From NCBI RefSeq assembly GCF_014641635.1, contig NZ_BMIC01000006.1:62001-126000 (forward strand): DNA of 64,000 nucleotides, in the 5' to 3' direction. Within the stretch, counting starts at the first letter, position 1, and every line of letters starts with the position of its first letter. The notes beneath the pieces were generated by a model. That model did no database searches, had not been told where the DNA came from, and saw only the letters and a program-made list of their open reading frames with translations. The DNA is from Aquaticitalea lipolytica (GTDB taxonomy: Bacteria > Bacteroidota > Bacteroidia > Flavobacteriales > Flavobacteriaceae). Below, one piece after another: positions 19,764 to 28,850 of this stretch. The position numbers and the translations under genes were made by a program.

Positions 19764-22700
19764 ATGAAAACAAAGTTTAGTGGAATTTTAACGCTATTAC
19801 TAGCGTTAGTTGTGCAATTTACATTTGCACAAGACAAAACAATTTCTGGAACGGTATCAGATGTATCTGGTCTTCCTCTCCCAGGAGTTAACATTTTAGT
19901 AAAAGGTACTACAAATGGAACCCAAACTGATTTTGATGGAAAATATTCTATCAATGCAAAGTCTGGTGATGTTTTATCTTTTTCTTATTTAGGGCTTAAA
20001 ACCCAAGAAGTTACCGTAGGTTCTTCTAATTCTATCAATGTAACAATGCAAGAAGATGCATCGGTACTTGATGAAGTGGTAGTAACTGCCTTAGGTATTA
20101 AAAGAGAAAAGAAAGCATTAGGTTATGCAACACAAGAAGTAAAAGGTGATGCTGTATCTAATGTAAAAAGTTCTAATTTTGTGAATTCATTATCTGGTAA
20201 AGTAGCTGGTCTTGATATTAAATCAACAGGTACTTTGGGTGGTTCAACAAACGTTGTAATCAGAGGTAACAGTTCTGTTTTAGGAGATAACCAAGCGTTA
20301 TTTGTTATTGATGGAATTCCAGTTAATAATGGAAACTCAAACTCAAGCAATCAAAGATCTGGTAGAGGTGGTTACGATTATGGTAATGCTGCATCAGATA
20401 TCAACCCTGACGATATTGAATCTATAAACGTGTTAAAAGGTGCTGCGGCAACTGCACTTTATGGTTCTCGTGCATCTAATGGTGTTGTAATGATTACAAC
20501 TAAAAAAGGATCTGCAAAAAAAGGTATTGGTGTAACTGTTACATCTAGTTTAACACTAGGAAACGCAGATAAAGAAACCCTTCCTGTTTACCAAAAAAAA
20601 TATGGTGCTGGTTATGGCCCTTATTATGATGATGCAACAGGTTACTTCGGTTTAGCTGATGTAAATGGTGACGGAATTGATGACTTAACAACTCCTTTTA
20701 CTGAAGATGCTTCTTATGGAGCTGAATTTGACCCAACATTATTAGTTTACCAATGGAATTCAATTTATCCACAATTACCAGGATACCAAATTGCAACTCC
20801 ATGGGTAGCAGGTGCAAATGATCCAAACTCAGTATGGAAAACTGCTACAACAGCTGTAAATTCAGTTGCTTTAGATGGTGGTACTGATAAAAGTACTTTC
20901 AGATTAGCAGTAACTAACTTATTACAAGAAGGTGGTTTACCAAATAGTAGTATTAAAAGAAATACAATTAATTTCTCTGGTTCTCATGACTTAACTGAAA
21001 AATTAACTGCTTCAACAACTTTTACTTTTACTAAAACAGATGGTAAAGGTCGTTACGGAACAGGTTATGATTCAAATAACGTTATGCAGCAATTCAGACA
21101 ATGGTTTCAAATGAACGTTGACCTTGAAGAGCAAAAGCAAGCGTATTTCTTAACTCGTGAAAACATTACTTGGAACACTAACTCGGCATTCGATTTATCA
21201 CCAATTTATTCAGATAACCCTTATTGGACATTCTACGAAAATTACGAAACTGACACACGTAGCAGATACTTTGGTAATTTTGCTTTAGACTATGAAGTAA
21301 ATGATTGGTTAAGCGTAATGGGTAGATTTACTTTTGACACATATTCAGAACTACAAGAAGAAAGAACTAATGTTGGAAGTGCAAATGTATCTCAATACTC
21401 AAGATATAATAATAATGTAGCTGAGTACAACTATGATGTTATTTTAAGTTTCAATAAAAACTTAACTGACAAATTAAATTTAGATGGTAACCTAGGTGGT
21501 AGTTTAAGAAGAAACACTTGGAGTAGTATTTTTGCTGCAACAAATGGTGGATTAAACTTAGCTGGATTATACTCTTTATCTAATAGTGTGAGTCCAATTA
21601 ATGCTCCAACTGAGTTTGACGCTGTTAAAATGGTTGATGGTATTTATGGTCGTGCAAGTTTAGGATATGATAACTTCGCTTATTTAGAAGGTACTTATAG
21701 AGTTGACCGTTCATCTTCTTTACCAAAATCAGAAAACACTTATGACTACTATTCTATTACAGGAAGTTTAATTTTCTCAAAATTTATTGATGCTAAATGG
21801 TTAACATTTGGTAAAGTAAGAGGAAACTATGCAACCGTAGGTTCTGATACTGCTCCGTATAGAGTATTTAATACTTTTGGTATTGGTACTCCATTTAGTG
21901 GAACAGGTATTGCTTCTAACCCAGGAGCTCAAAATAATGAGAACTTAAAACCAGAAACTCAAAAAAACTGGGAGGTTGGTTTAGAAATGTCATTTGTTGA
22001 TCGTCGTTTTGGTTTTGACGTATCTTACTATAACACAAGAAACGAAGATCAAATTACAAGTATTCCATTATCAACTTCAACAGGTTATACTTCTGCTTTC
22101 TTAAATGCAGGTACTATTGAAAACAAAGGATGGGAAGTACAATTAAACCTTACTCCAGTAAAAACTACAGATTTCCAATGGGATGTAACTGTAAACTGGG
22201 CTAAAAATGAAAGTTTAGTTGTTGAATTATTAAACGGAATTGACAACCTTCAATTAGCATCTTTCCAAGGTGGTATTTCAATTAATGCTACGCCTGGTCA
22301 ACCTTATGGTACTATTAGAGGTACAGATTTAGTACGTCATGCAAATGGTCAACCAATTGTTAATCAAACTGGTTCAGCATCAAGAATTGGTCAATACCAA
22401 ATTACTGGTAACAATAATAATGTTATTGGAGATATCAATGCTGATTGGAAAGGTGGAGTTTACAATACTTTAACTTATAAAAACTTTAGTTTAGGTTTCT
22501 TAATTGATATGCAAAAAGGTGGAGATGTATTCTCTTTAGATACTTGGTATGGTTATGCAACAGGTTTATATGACTTTACTGCAGGCACTAACGAATTAGG
22601 AAATCCTGTAAGAAATGTAGTAACTGGTACTCCAGGAAACTATGGTGCTGATACAGGAGGTATTATTTTACCAGGTGTTGCACCTGATGGTACTCCAAAT

Positions 22701-23021
22701 GCTGTAAGAGCTAATGCTAATATATATGCTAACCCTTGGGGTTACGCTAGAGCTGCAAACAGTCAACACGTTTATGATGCAGGTTTTGTTAAATTACGTG
22801 AAGCTAGCTTAACTTATAAATTCGATTCTAAGTTATTAGATAAACTTCCTTTCACTTCTGCATCTGTTTCTTTAATTGGTAGAAACTTATGGATTATTGA
22901 CAAAAGTGTACCTTATGCTGATCCAGAAGCTGGTTTAAGTTCAGGTAACGTTCAAGGATACCATTCTGGATCTTATCCTTCTATGAGAGAAGTTGGAGCA
23001 AGTATTAAATTACAGTTTTAA
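19764..23021 (+). CDS. SusC/RagA-family TonB-linked outer-membrane transporter (second copy)
   Basis: 1085 residues, same role as the first SusC. The signal peptide (MKTKFSGILTLLLALVVQFT) and regulatory-like domain (SGTVSDVSGLPLPGVNILVK) are near-identical to the first copy over roughly 100 residues. After that the plug (SGKVAGLDIKSTGTLGGSTN; ALYGSRASNGVVMITTKKG) and barrel diverge. A DVNGDGIDD segment at about residue 300 resembles a calcium-binding loop. It ends MREVGASIKLQF, a typical barrel C-terminus. It is followed after 12 bases by its SusD. Confidence 0.97.
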   Translation: MKTKFSGILTLLLALVVQFTFAQDKTISGTVSDVSGLPLPGVNILVKGTTNGTQTDFDGKYSINAKSGDVLSFSYLGLKTQEVTVGSSNSINVTMQEDASVLDEVVVTALGIKREKKALGYATQEVKGDAVSNVKSSNFVNSLSGKVAGLDIKSTGTLGGSTNVVIRGNSSVLGDNQALFVIDGIPVNNGNSNSSNQRSGRGGYDYGNAASDINPDDIESINVLKGAAATALYGSRASNGVVMITTKKGSAKKGIGVTVTSSLTLGNADKETLPVYQKKYGAGYGPYYDDATGYFGLADVNGDGIDDLTTPFTEDASYGAEFDPTLLVYQWNSIYPQLPGYQIATPWVAGANDPNSVWKTATTAVNSVALDGGTDKSTFRLAVTNLLQEGGLPNSSIKRNTINFSGSHDLTEKLTASTTFTFTKTDGKGRYGTGYDSNNVMQQFRQWFQMNVDLEEQKQAYFLTRENITWNTNSAFDLSPIYSDNPYWTFYENYETDTRSRYFGNFALDYEVNDWLSVMGRFTFDTYSELQEERTNVGSANVSQYSRYNNNVAEYNYDVILSFNKNLTDKLNLDGNLGGSLRRNTWSSIFAATNGGLNLAGLYSLSNSVSPINAPTEFDAVKMVDGIYGRASLGYDNFAYLEGTYRVDRSSSLPKSENTYDYYSITGSLIFSKFIDAKWLTFGKVRGNYATVGSDTAPYRVFNTFGIGTPFSGTGIASNPGAQNNENLKPETQKNWEVGLEMSFVDRRFGFDVSYYNTRNEDQITSIPLSTSTGYTSAFLNAGTIENKGWEVQLNLTPVKTTDFQWDVTVNWAKNESLVVELLNGIDNLQLASFQGGISINATPGQPYGTIRGTDLVRHANGQPIVNQTGSASRIGQYQITGNNNNVIGDINADWKGGVYNTLTYKNFSLGFLIDMQKGGDVFSLDTWYGYATGLYDFTAGTNELGNPVRNVVTGTPGNYGADTGGIILPGVAPDGTPNAVRANANIYANPWGYARAANSQHVYDAGFVKLREASLTYKFDSKLLDKLPFTSASVSLIGRNLWIIDKSVPYADPEAGLSSGNVQGYHSGSYPSMREVGASIKLQF

Positions 23022-23033
23022 AAAAAATAAATT

Positions 23034-24467
23034 ATGAAAAAAATAATATTAACAGTATTCTCTTTAGTTCTATTAGCATCTTGTCAATCTGATGCTCAAT
23101 ATGAAGATTTAAATAGAGACCCAAAGAATCCAACTCAAGTATCAGCTGATTTCTTATATAATGCTGCTGTAAAGAGTTTGTTCGATCAAATGGCAAGCAC
23201 GAATGTGAATAGAAATATTTACAAAATGCTAGGTCAACACTGGACAGAAACTACTTATGTAGATGAGGCAAATTATGACTTCACTACAAGAAGTATTCCT
23301 GATAACCATTGGTCTGAATTATACAGAGATGTATTATTAGACCTTAAAACAGCTAAAGCAAATGTTATGGCTGATGGCGAGTTAACTGCTGCTGAAAAAG
23401 CTGCTAGAGCTGCTCAAATTGAAGTAATAGCAGTTTATACATGGCAACAATTAGTTGACTCATTTGGTAATATCCCATACACTCAAGCATTGAACCCAGC
23501 TGAACATGTTTTACCTGAGTTTGATGACGCAGCTACTATTTATGCAGACTTAATCTCAAGATTAACTGCTGCAAGAGCTGACTTAACAAATGAAGGCTTT
23601 GGAAGTGCAGATAAAATCTATGGTGGTGATGTTGCAAAATGGAATAAATTTGCTAACTCATTATTATTAAGATTAGGTAATCGTATTTCTGATGTACCTA
23701 GTATGCAAGCGTTAGCGCAATCTACTGTTCAAGCAGCAGTTGCTGGTGGTGTATTTACGTCAAATGCTGATAATGCATTATTAGCTTACGAAGGTTCTAC
23801 TCCTAATACTAATCCATTATGGGTTGATTTAGTACAATCTGGTCGTTCAGATTTCGTTGCTGCTAACACTTTAGTAGATTTCATGAACAATCTTGATGAT
23901 CCAAGAAGACCTTACTATTTTGATGAAAATTTAGGTGCAGGTGTTTTTGTAGGTGGACCTTATGGAGAAAATAACAGTTTCCCTAACTACACTCATATTG
24001 GAGTGGTTTTACATGAGCCAACTTTCCCAGGTGTTCTTATGGACTATGCTGAAGTTTCATTTTATTTAGCTGATGCAGCTGAGCGTTCTTTTTCTGGAAC
24101 TCCAGCAGCAGCAGCAGGTTTTTATAATGCAGCTATTACAGCATCATTTGATTATTGGGGAGCTCCAATTGGAACTTACTTAACTGATCTTGATGTAGCA
24201 TATGCTACTGCTCCTGGTACTTGGAGACAAAAAATTGGTAACCAAATGTGGTTAGCAATGTACAACAGAGGTTTTGAAGCTTGGACAGCATGGAGAATGT
24301 ACGACACTCCAGCATTCAACTTACCTGCTGTTTCTGGTCTTCCAGTTCCAACTAGATATACATACCCAATAGACGAGCAAAACTTAAATGAAGCTAACTG
24401 GTCTGCTGCTTCAACAGCAATTGGTGGTGATAATCAAACAACTAAATTATTCTGGGACGTTAACTAA
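23034..24467 (+). CDS. SusD-like lipoprotein (second copy, SusD-like_2 type)
   Basis: 477 residues. The lipobox LLASC follows a short signal peptide. The opening LNRDPKNPTQVSADFLYNAA and the C-terminal part (AEVSFYLADAAER; MWLAMYNRGFEAWTAWRMYD) fit the SusD-like_2 subfamily rather than the RagB type of the first copy. The ending NQTTKLFWDVN is also typical. It pairs with the preceding SusC and is followed by a terminator. Confidence 0.94.
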   Translation: MKKIILTVFSLVLLASCQSDAQYEDLNRDPKNPTQVSADFLYNAAVKSLFDQMASTNVNRNIYKMLGQHWTETTYVDEANYDFTTRSIPDNHWSELYRDVLLDLKTAKANVMADGELTAAEKAARAAQIEVIAVYTWQQLVDSFGNIPYTQALNPAEHVLPEFDDAATIYADLISRLTAARADLTNEGFGSADKIYGGDVAKWNKFANSLLLRLGNRISDVPSMQALAQSTVQAAVAGGVFTSNADNALLAYEGSTPNTNPLWVDLVQSGRSDFVAANTLVDFMNNLDDPRRPYYFDENLGAGVFVGGPYGENNSFPNYTHIGVVLHEPTFPGVLMDYAEVSFYLADAAERSFSGTPAAAAGFYNAAITASFDYWGAPIGTYLTDLDVAYATAPGTWRQKIGNQMWLAMYNRGFEAWTAWRMYDTPAFNLPAVSGLPVPTRYTYPIDEQNLNEANWSAASTAIGGDNQTTKLFWDVN

Positions 24468-24490
24468 AACAACCATTTAATTTAAATACA

Positions 24491-24525
24491 AAAACCTCAT
24501 AAGTAATTACTTATGGGGTTTTTTT
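24491..24525 (+). terminator. Rho-independent terminator after second susCD pair
   Basis: AAAACCTCATAAGT (24491-24504) pairs with ACTTATGGGGTTTT (24509-24522) with one G-U wobble and loop AATT, followed by T residues. Confidence 0.88.
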
Positions 24526-24577
24526 GTAAGTATTAATTAAAAAAAACGACATTAAAATCAACTATAAATCAACCAAA

Positions 24578-25585
24578 ATGAAAACCGTCTATCTAGTTTT
24601 ATGTTTAATTCTTTTTAATTGTGCAAAAGACAGTAATAATTTAAATACTAATCAAGACTCCGCGACATCAGTATGGTGTGTAGCAGAAAGTGATATTGGA
24701 GGTGGAATCTCATTTTTTCCATATATAGATAATCCTACTTTTAATTCAGTACCAAGCATAGAAGCCTTAAACTATTTGAACGACAACTCTAAGCTGGCAT
24801 TATTAAAAATAAATAATCAGGTTTATGTATTCCCATACGACTATACAAATTATTACGAGGTAATAAATCTAAACTTTGAAAATGATTTTTTAGCTCTAAC
24901 ATATTGTCCATTAACACAAAGTGCAATTTGTTTTGACAGAAGTATAAGCAATAATACAATAGTTAACTTAAAAGCTTCTGGTTACTTATATAAAAATAAC
25001 CTAGTGCCAATGGATATTGAAACGAATAGTTATTGGTCTCAAATGTCAACTAACATTGTAAGAGGTGATGATAAAGATATAGAACTTAAAACCTATAACA
25101 TAGTTGAAACTGCTTGGAGTATTGTAAAAAATCATTTTCCAAATGCATTAGTTTTTAACCATGAAAACATAAACAATTGTGGTAATTGTAACAATTCAAA
25201 TACTCCTTTAAACTTTAATAATAAGTATGGAATAATAAATGAACATGTTTTAAACGACACAGTACATTTATTTGATTTTAACACTTTTTTAAATTTTGTT
25301 AACACGGAATATGCAACAATAAATAATAAAAATACTATCATTGTAGGCAGCAAAAACAAAGTCTTTATAAATTCATTTTATATTCCAACTGGTTTTAGTT
25401 TTACAGCTCTGGATGAATCTGAATTCCCTTTAATCTTAAGTGATAATTATGGTAATAAATGGGATTTATTTGGATTTGCTATTGAAGGCCCAAATACAGG
25501 CCAGAAGCTAAACAGTCCAAAATCATACTTTGCAGCTCAATGGGCTTGGGATGATTTTTTTGAGAATCAAAACAATTATAATTAA
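24578..25585 (+). CDS. DUF3179-domain lipoprotein
   Basis: 335 residues, probably a lipoprotein (signal MKTVYLVLCLILFNC with Cys15). The function of the family is unknown. The match rests on LALTYCPLTQSAICFDR (the YCPLT motif) at about 106-122 and a C-terminal stretch like GNKWDLFGFAIEGPNTGQKL followed by FAAQWAWDDF, the W...AI.GP..G..L...AW..F pattern of DUF3179. A CGNCNNS motif at about residue 206 might bind metal or form a disulphide. It is 10 bases upstream of the arylsulfotransferase-like gene, so the two are probably co-transcribed. Confidence 0.82.
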   Translation: MKTVYLVLCLILFNCAKDSNNLNTNQDSATSVWCVAESDIGGGISFFPYIDNPTFNSVPSIEALNYLNDNSKLALLKINNQVYVFPYDYTNYYEVINLNFENDFLALTYCPLTQSAICFDRSISNNTIVNLKASGYLYKNNLVPMDIETNSYWSQMSTNIVRGDDKDIELKTYNIVETAWSIVKNHFPNALVFNHENINNCGNCNNSNTPLNFNNKYGIINEHVLNDTVHLFDFNTFLNFVNTEYATINNKNTIIVGSKNKVFINSFYIPTGFSFTALDESEFPLILSDNYGNKWDLFGFAIEGPNTGQKLNSPKSYFAAQWAWDDFFENQNNYN

Positions 25586-25595
25586 TACACATTTA

Positions 25596-27233
25596 ATGAA
25601 ACAAAAATTACTTTTCTATTTCGTTACATTTCTTTTTACAACAGTTTCATCACTTTCACAAAACACTATTGGCGTATTAAAAAATAATACAAATTCATTT
25701 AATGGTTATACTCTTTTTACATCGCAAACTGAAACATATCTAGTAAACAACTGTGGAGAAGTTGTTAACCAATGGTCTAGCTCTTTTCCACCAGGAAATG
25801 CAGTATATCTACTTGAAGATGGCTCTTTACTTAGAGCATGTAAAATTGAGAACACAAACATTGCATTTGGAGGTACAGGTGGAAGAATAGAAAAATATGA
25901 CTGGGATGGAAACTTATTATGGGAATATAATTATTCCAACTCAACAATGGTACAACATCATGACATTTACCCATTACCAAATGGTAATATTTTAGTTTTA
26001 GCAGCGACTATTATGACTAATGCTGAAGCAGTTCAAGCTGGAAGAAATCCTGCAAATTTAGTGGATGGTAATTTATTTAATGAGCAAATAGTTGAAATAC
26101 AACCAGTAGGTAATAATAGTGCAAATATCGTTTGGGAATGGAATATAAAAGACCATTTAATACAAGATTTTGATGGATCAAAAGACAATTTCGGTTCGGT
26201 GGAGAGTAACCCTCAACTTTTAGATATTAATTTTCTAGGTTCATTGAGTGGAATTAATAATTGGCTACACGTTAATTCTATTCAGTATAATGCAGATTTA
26301 GATCAAATTGTTTTAAGTTCTAGACATATGAACGAAATATATATTATTGATCACTCTACTTCGACTGCGGAAGCAGCAACATCATCTGGAGGAATATATA
26401 ATAAAGGTGGTGATTTTTTATATCGTTGGGGAAATCCGCAAGCTTATAGACAAGGTGATCAAAATGATCAAAAGCTTTTTGGTCAACATTATCCTCATTG
26501 GATACCTAATGGATTAGCAGATGCAGGAAAATTAATACTCTTTAATAATGGGTTTAGTAGAACACCAAGTTTTTCTGAAGTATTTATATTAGATCCACCT
26601 ACTGATTCACCAGGTTTTTATATGTATACTCAAAACACTGCATATGGTCCAAATAGCCCAGATTATACTTATACAAACCCAGTTGATCCAATCAATTTTT
26701 TCTCAAGAATATTGTCTAGTGCTCAACGATTACCTAATGGTAATACTTTGATTTGTGATGGCGATTCTGGTTATTTTTTTGAAATTGATGCGTCTGAAAA
26801 TATTGTTTGGGAATATATAAATCCTTCAAGTGCTGAAGGAATATTAACGCAAGGAGATAATCCTGAAAATTTTGCAAATACTGTTTTTAGAGCTATTAAA
26901 TATGCTCCAGATTATGCAGCTTTTAACGGAAGAGATTTAACTCCAGGTAACCCTATAGAACAAAATCCAGATTTAAGTAATTGTGATATTTTAAGTATAG
27001 ATGATCACACGTTTTCGAATCTAAAAGTGTACCCAAACCCTACATCAACTTCAGTGGAAATTTCATCAAATTCAATTATTGATAAAATTGAAGTTTATAA
27101 TATGCTAGGTGCGAAAATAAATTCTATCCAAAATTCAAATAAAATTTATTTGAATGATTATAAATCTGGTATTTATATTATTAAAATATATTCTGGAAAT
27201 TTAAGTACAGTTAGAAAAATAATTAAGCAATAA
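25596..27233 (+). CDS. Arylsulfotransferase (ASST)-like protein with T9SS type A sorting domain
   Basis: 545 residues. A signal peptide (LLFYFVTFLFTTVSSLSQ) is followed by a beta-propeller-type ASST domain with repeated (H)D...LPNGN motifs: QHHDIYPLPNGNILVL, then RLPNGNTLICDGDSG. LHVNSIQY is a candidate for the conserved histidine region. Family members move sulfate between phenolic compounds. The last about 75 residues (LKVYPNPTSTSVEI ... KSGIYIIKIYSG ... KIIKQ) are a Por-type sorting signal, so export through T9SS to the surface or medium is expected. The start at 25596 is chosen for the signal peptide. The catalytic role is inferred from family only. Confidence 0.85.
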   Translation: MKQKLLFYFVTFLFTTVSSLSQNTIGVLKNNTNSFNGYTLFTSQTETYLVNNCGEVVNQWSSSFPPGNAVYLLEDGSLLRACKIENTNIAFGGTGGRIEKYDWDGNLLWEYNYSNSTMVQHHDIYPLPNGNILVLAATIMTNAEAVQAGRNPANLVDGNLFNEQIVEIQPVGNNSANIVWEWNIKDHLIQDFDGSKDNFGSVESNPQLLDINFLGSLSGINNWLHVNSIQYNADLDQIVLSSRHMNEIYIIDHSTSTAEAATSSGGIYNKGGDFLYRWGNPQAYRQGDQNDQKLFGQHYPHWIPNGLADAGKLILFNNGFSRTPSFSEVFILDPPTDSPGFYMYTQNTAYGPNSPDYTYTNPVDPINFFSRILSSAQRLPNGNTLICDGDSGYFFEIDASENIVWEYINPSSAEGILTQGDNPENFANTVFRAIKYAPDYAAFNGRDLTPGNPIEQNPDLSNCDILSIDDHTFSNLKVYPNPTSTSVEISSNSIIDKIEVYNMLGAKINSIQNSNKIYLNDYKSGIYIIKIYSGNLSTVRKIIKQ

Positions 27234-27254
27234 AAATAAAACCATACATTTTGC

Positions 27255-27284
27255 AACCATCTTATTTTATAGGATGGTTTTTTT
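27255..27284 (+). terminator. Terminator between the ASST-like gene and rlmB
   Basis: AACCATC / GATGGTT, a 7-bp stem with an 11-base loop followed by a run of 7 T. It directly abuts the rlmB promoter. Confidence 0.7.
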
Positions 27285-27285
27285 A

Positions 27286-27293
27286 TACCTTTG
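27286..27293 (+). promoter_or_regulatory. -7 promoter element of rlmB, 4 bases from the start codon
   Basis: TACCTTTG is a perfect TAnnTTTG. Only ACAC separates it from ATG 27298, so transcription should begin at or next to the start codon (leaderless mRNA). A -33 TTG at normal spacing is not seen. Confidence 0.5.
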
Positions 27294-27297
27294 ACAC

Positions 27298-28032
27298 ATG
27301 GAAAAAGAAACTACAATTTTTGGAATAAGAGCTGTTATTGAAGCTGTAAAATCTGGTGAAAACATTGACAAAATTTTTTTACAAAAAGGTCTAAAAGGCG
27401 AGCTTTTTACAGAACTTGAACAACTATTACATAAAGAGAGATTAAACTCTTCATACGTTCCTGTGGAAAAACTGAATAGACTTACCAAAATGAATCACCA
27501 AGGTGTTGTGGCTCAAATTGCACCTATAACTTTTTATTCTTTAGAAGAACTAGTAGCATCTGTAATTGACTCTGGAAAAACACCTTTGTTTTTATTATTA
27601 GACCAATTGAGTGATGTACGTAACTTTGGTGCAATAATAAGAACTGCTGAGTGTACTGGAGTGTCTGGTATTATTATTCAGAAAAAAGGTGGCGCTCCTG
27701 TAAATGGAGATACAGTTAAAACTAGTGCTGGTGCTATTTTTAAAATTCCAATTTGTAAAGTTGATCATATAAAAGATGCTGTTTTTTATATGCAAGCTTC
27801 AGGTATTAAAGTTGTTGCTGCAACCGAAAAATCTGATAAAAATTTATATGATGTTTCGTTTACAGAGCCATGTGCAATTATTATGGGTTCTGAAGGCAAG
27901 GGTATAAACCCTTCTATTTTAAAAGTGGTTGATGAAAAAGCAAAGCTACCAATACTAGGTGATATTGAATCTTTAAATGTTTCTGTAGCTTGTGGTGCTT
28001 TTTTGTATGAAGTGGTCAGACAACGTCTCTAA
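27298..28032 (+). CDS. rlmB: 23S rRNA (guanosine-2'-O)-methyltransferase RlmB (SpoU/TrmH family)
   Basis: 244 residues. It methylates the ribose of a 23S rRNA guanosine using SAM. The N-terminal substrate-binding domain (FGIRAVIEAVKSGENIDKIF) precedes the knotted SPOUT domain with its three motifs: RNFGAIIRTAECTGVSGII, IIMGSEGKGINPSIL and IESLNVSVACGAFLYEV. The stop codon overlaps the stop of the convergent rhomboid gene. Confidence 0.95.
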   Translation: MEKETTIFGIRAVIEAVKSGENIDKIFLQKGLKGELFTELEQLLHKERLNSSYVPVEKLNRLTKMNHQGVVAQIAPITFYSLEELVASVIDSGKTPLFLLLDQLSDVRNFGAIIRTAECTGVSGIIIQKKGGAPVNGDTVKTSAGAIFKIPICKVDHIKDAVFYMQASGIKVVAATEKSDKNLYDVSFTEPCAIIMGSEGKGINPSILKVVDEKAKLPILGDIESLNVSVACGAFLYEVVRQRL

Positions 28033-28763
28033 TCATCTTCTTTTTTGTAATGATATGTTATTTCAGGTAATTCTTCAGACTCTGGGTTAGTTTCAGCTTC
28101 TAAGTGTTCAATAAAATTACCATCTTTATCAAAATGTTTTAAAAAAGGATCGTTCTCTTCATTATAATTTGGTTCTTGCCAATAATACTTTTCAGGTTTT
28201 GCAATAGTTTTTCTAAAAATCAAAGAGAAAATAATTCCTGTTATTAAACCTCCTAAATGGCCTTCCCAAGACATTCCTTCTTTTACTGGAAAAACATACC
28301 ATATCATACTTCCGTATAAAAAAACCATTAATAAAGACAATGCTACCAAACGATAATGCTTAGCAAAAACTCCTTTAAAAAAAATAAAACTTACTAATAC
28401 ATAAATCAATCCGCTAGCTCCAATATGATTTGCTGGCCTACCAATATACCAGGTTATTAATCCAGAAAGTAAAATTCCGTAAAACAGAACTTTCCAAGCT
28501 ATATCTCGATAGAAATAAAACAAAGCCATTGTTAACACAAACAACGGAATAGTATTATGATAAATATGCTCTATATCTCCATGAATAAAAGGGCTAAAAA
28601 TTACACCTCTTAATCCTTCAAATGTTTGAGGATAAATACCAAAACTTTTTATTTCTGGTAAAAAGCGAACTTGTAACCAGAATACAACCCAAATAAGCAT
28701 CACAAAAAAAACTGGATATGCAATTACTCCTGTTGAATATCTAAACTGTTGTTGATTGTTCAT
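28029..28763 (-). CDS. Rhomboid-family intramembrane serine protease
   Basis: 244 residues, about six transmembrane helices. The catalytic dyad is visible as Ser117 in HIGASGLIYV and His169 in WEGHLGGLITG, with the supporting HN pair (IYHNTIPL, residues 69-70) in helix 2. It cleaves membrane proteins within the bilayer; the substrate is unknown. A hydrophilic C-terminal tail of about 60 residues extends beyond the last helix. It is divergent from rarA, with overlapping stops against rlmB. Confidence 0.93.
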   Translation of the reverse strand: MNNQQQFRYSTGVIAYPVFFVMLIWVVFWLQVRFLPEIKSFGIYPQTFEGLRGVIFSPFIHGDIEHIYHNTIPLFVLTMALFYFYRDIAWKVLFYGILLSGLITWYIGRPANHIGASGLIYVLVSFIFFKGVFAKHYRLVALSLLMVFLYGSMIWYVFPVKEGMSWEGHLGGLITGIIFSLIFRKTIAKPEKYYWQEPNYNEENDPFLKHFDKDGNFIEHLEAETNPESEELPEITYHYKKEDD

Positions 28764-28838
28764 AGCTAAATTTAAAATATTCTATTCAAATAGTTAACCA
28801 AATATGTGTTTTATGAAATATTGTCACATCATATTTTG

Positions 28839-28846
28839 TAATTTTA
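28839..28846 (+). promoter_or_regulatory. Putative -7 element of rarA, 4 bases from the start codon
   Basis: TAATTTTA (one base off TAnnTTTG) then CATT then ATG 28851. The spacing equals that at rlmB. No clear -33. Confidence 0.3.
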
Positions 28847-28850
28847 CATT

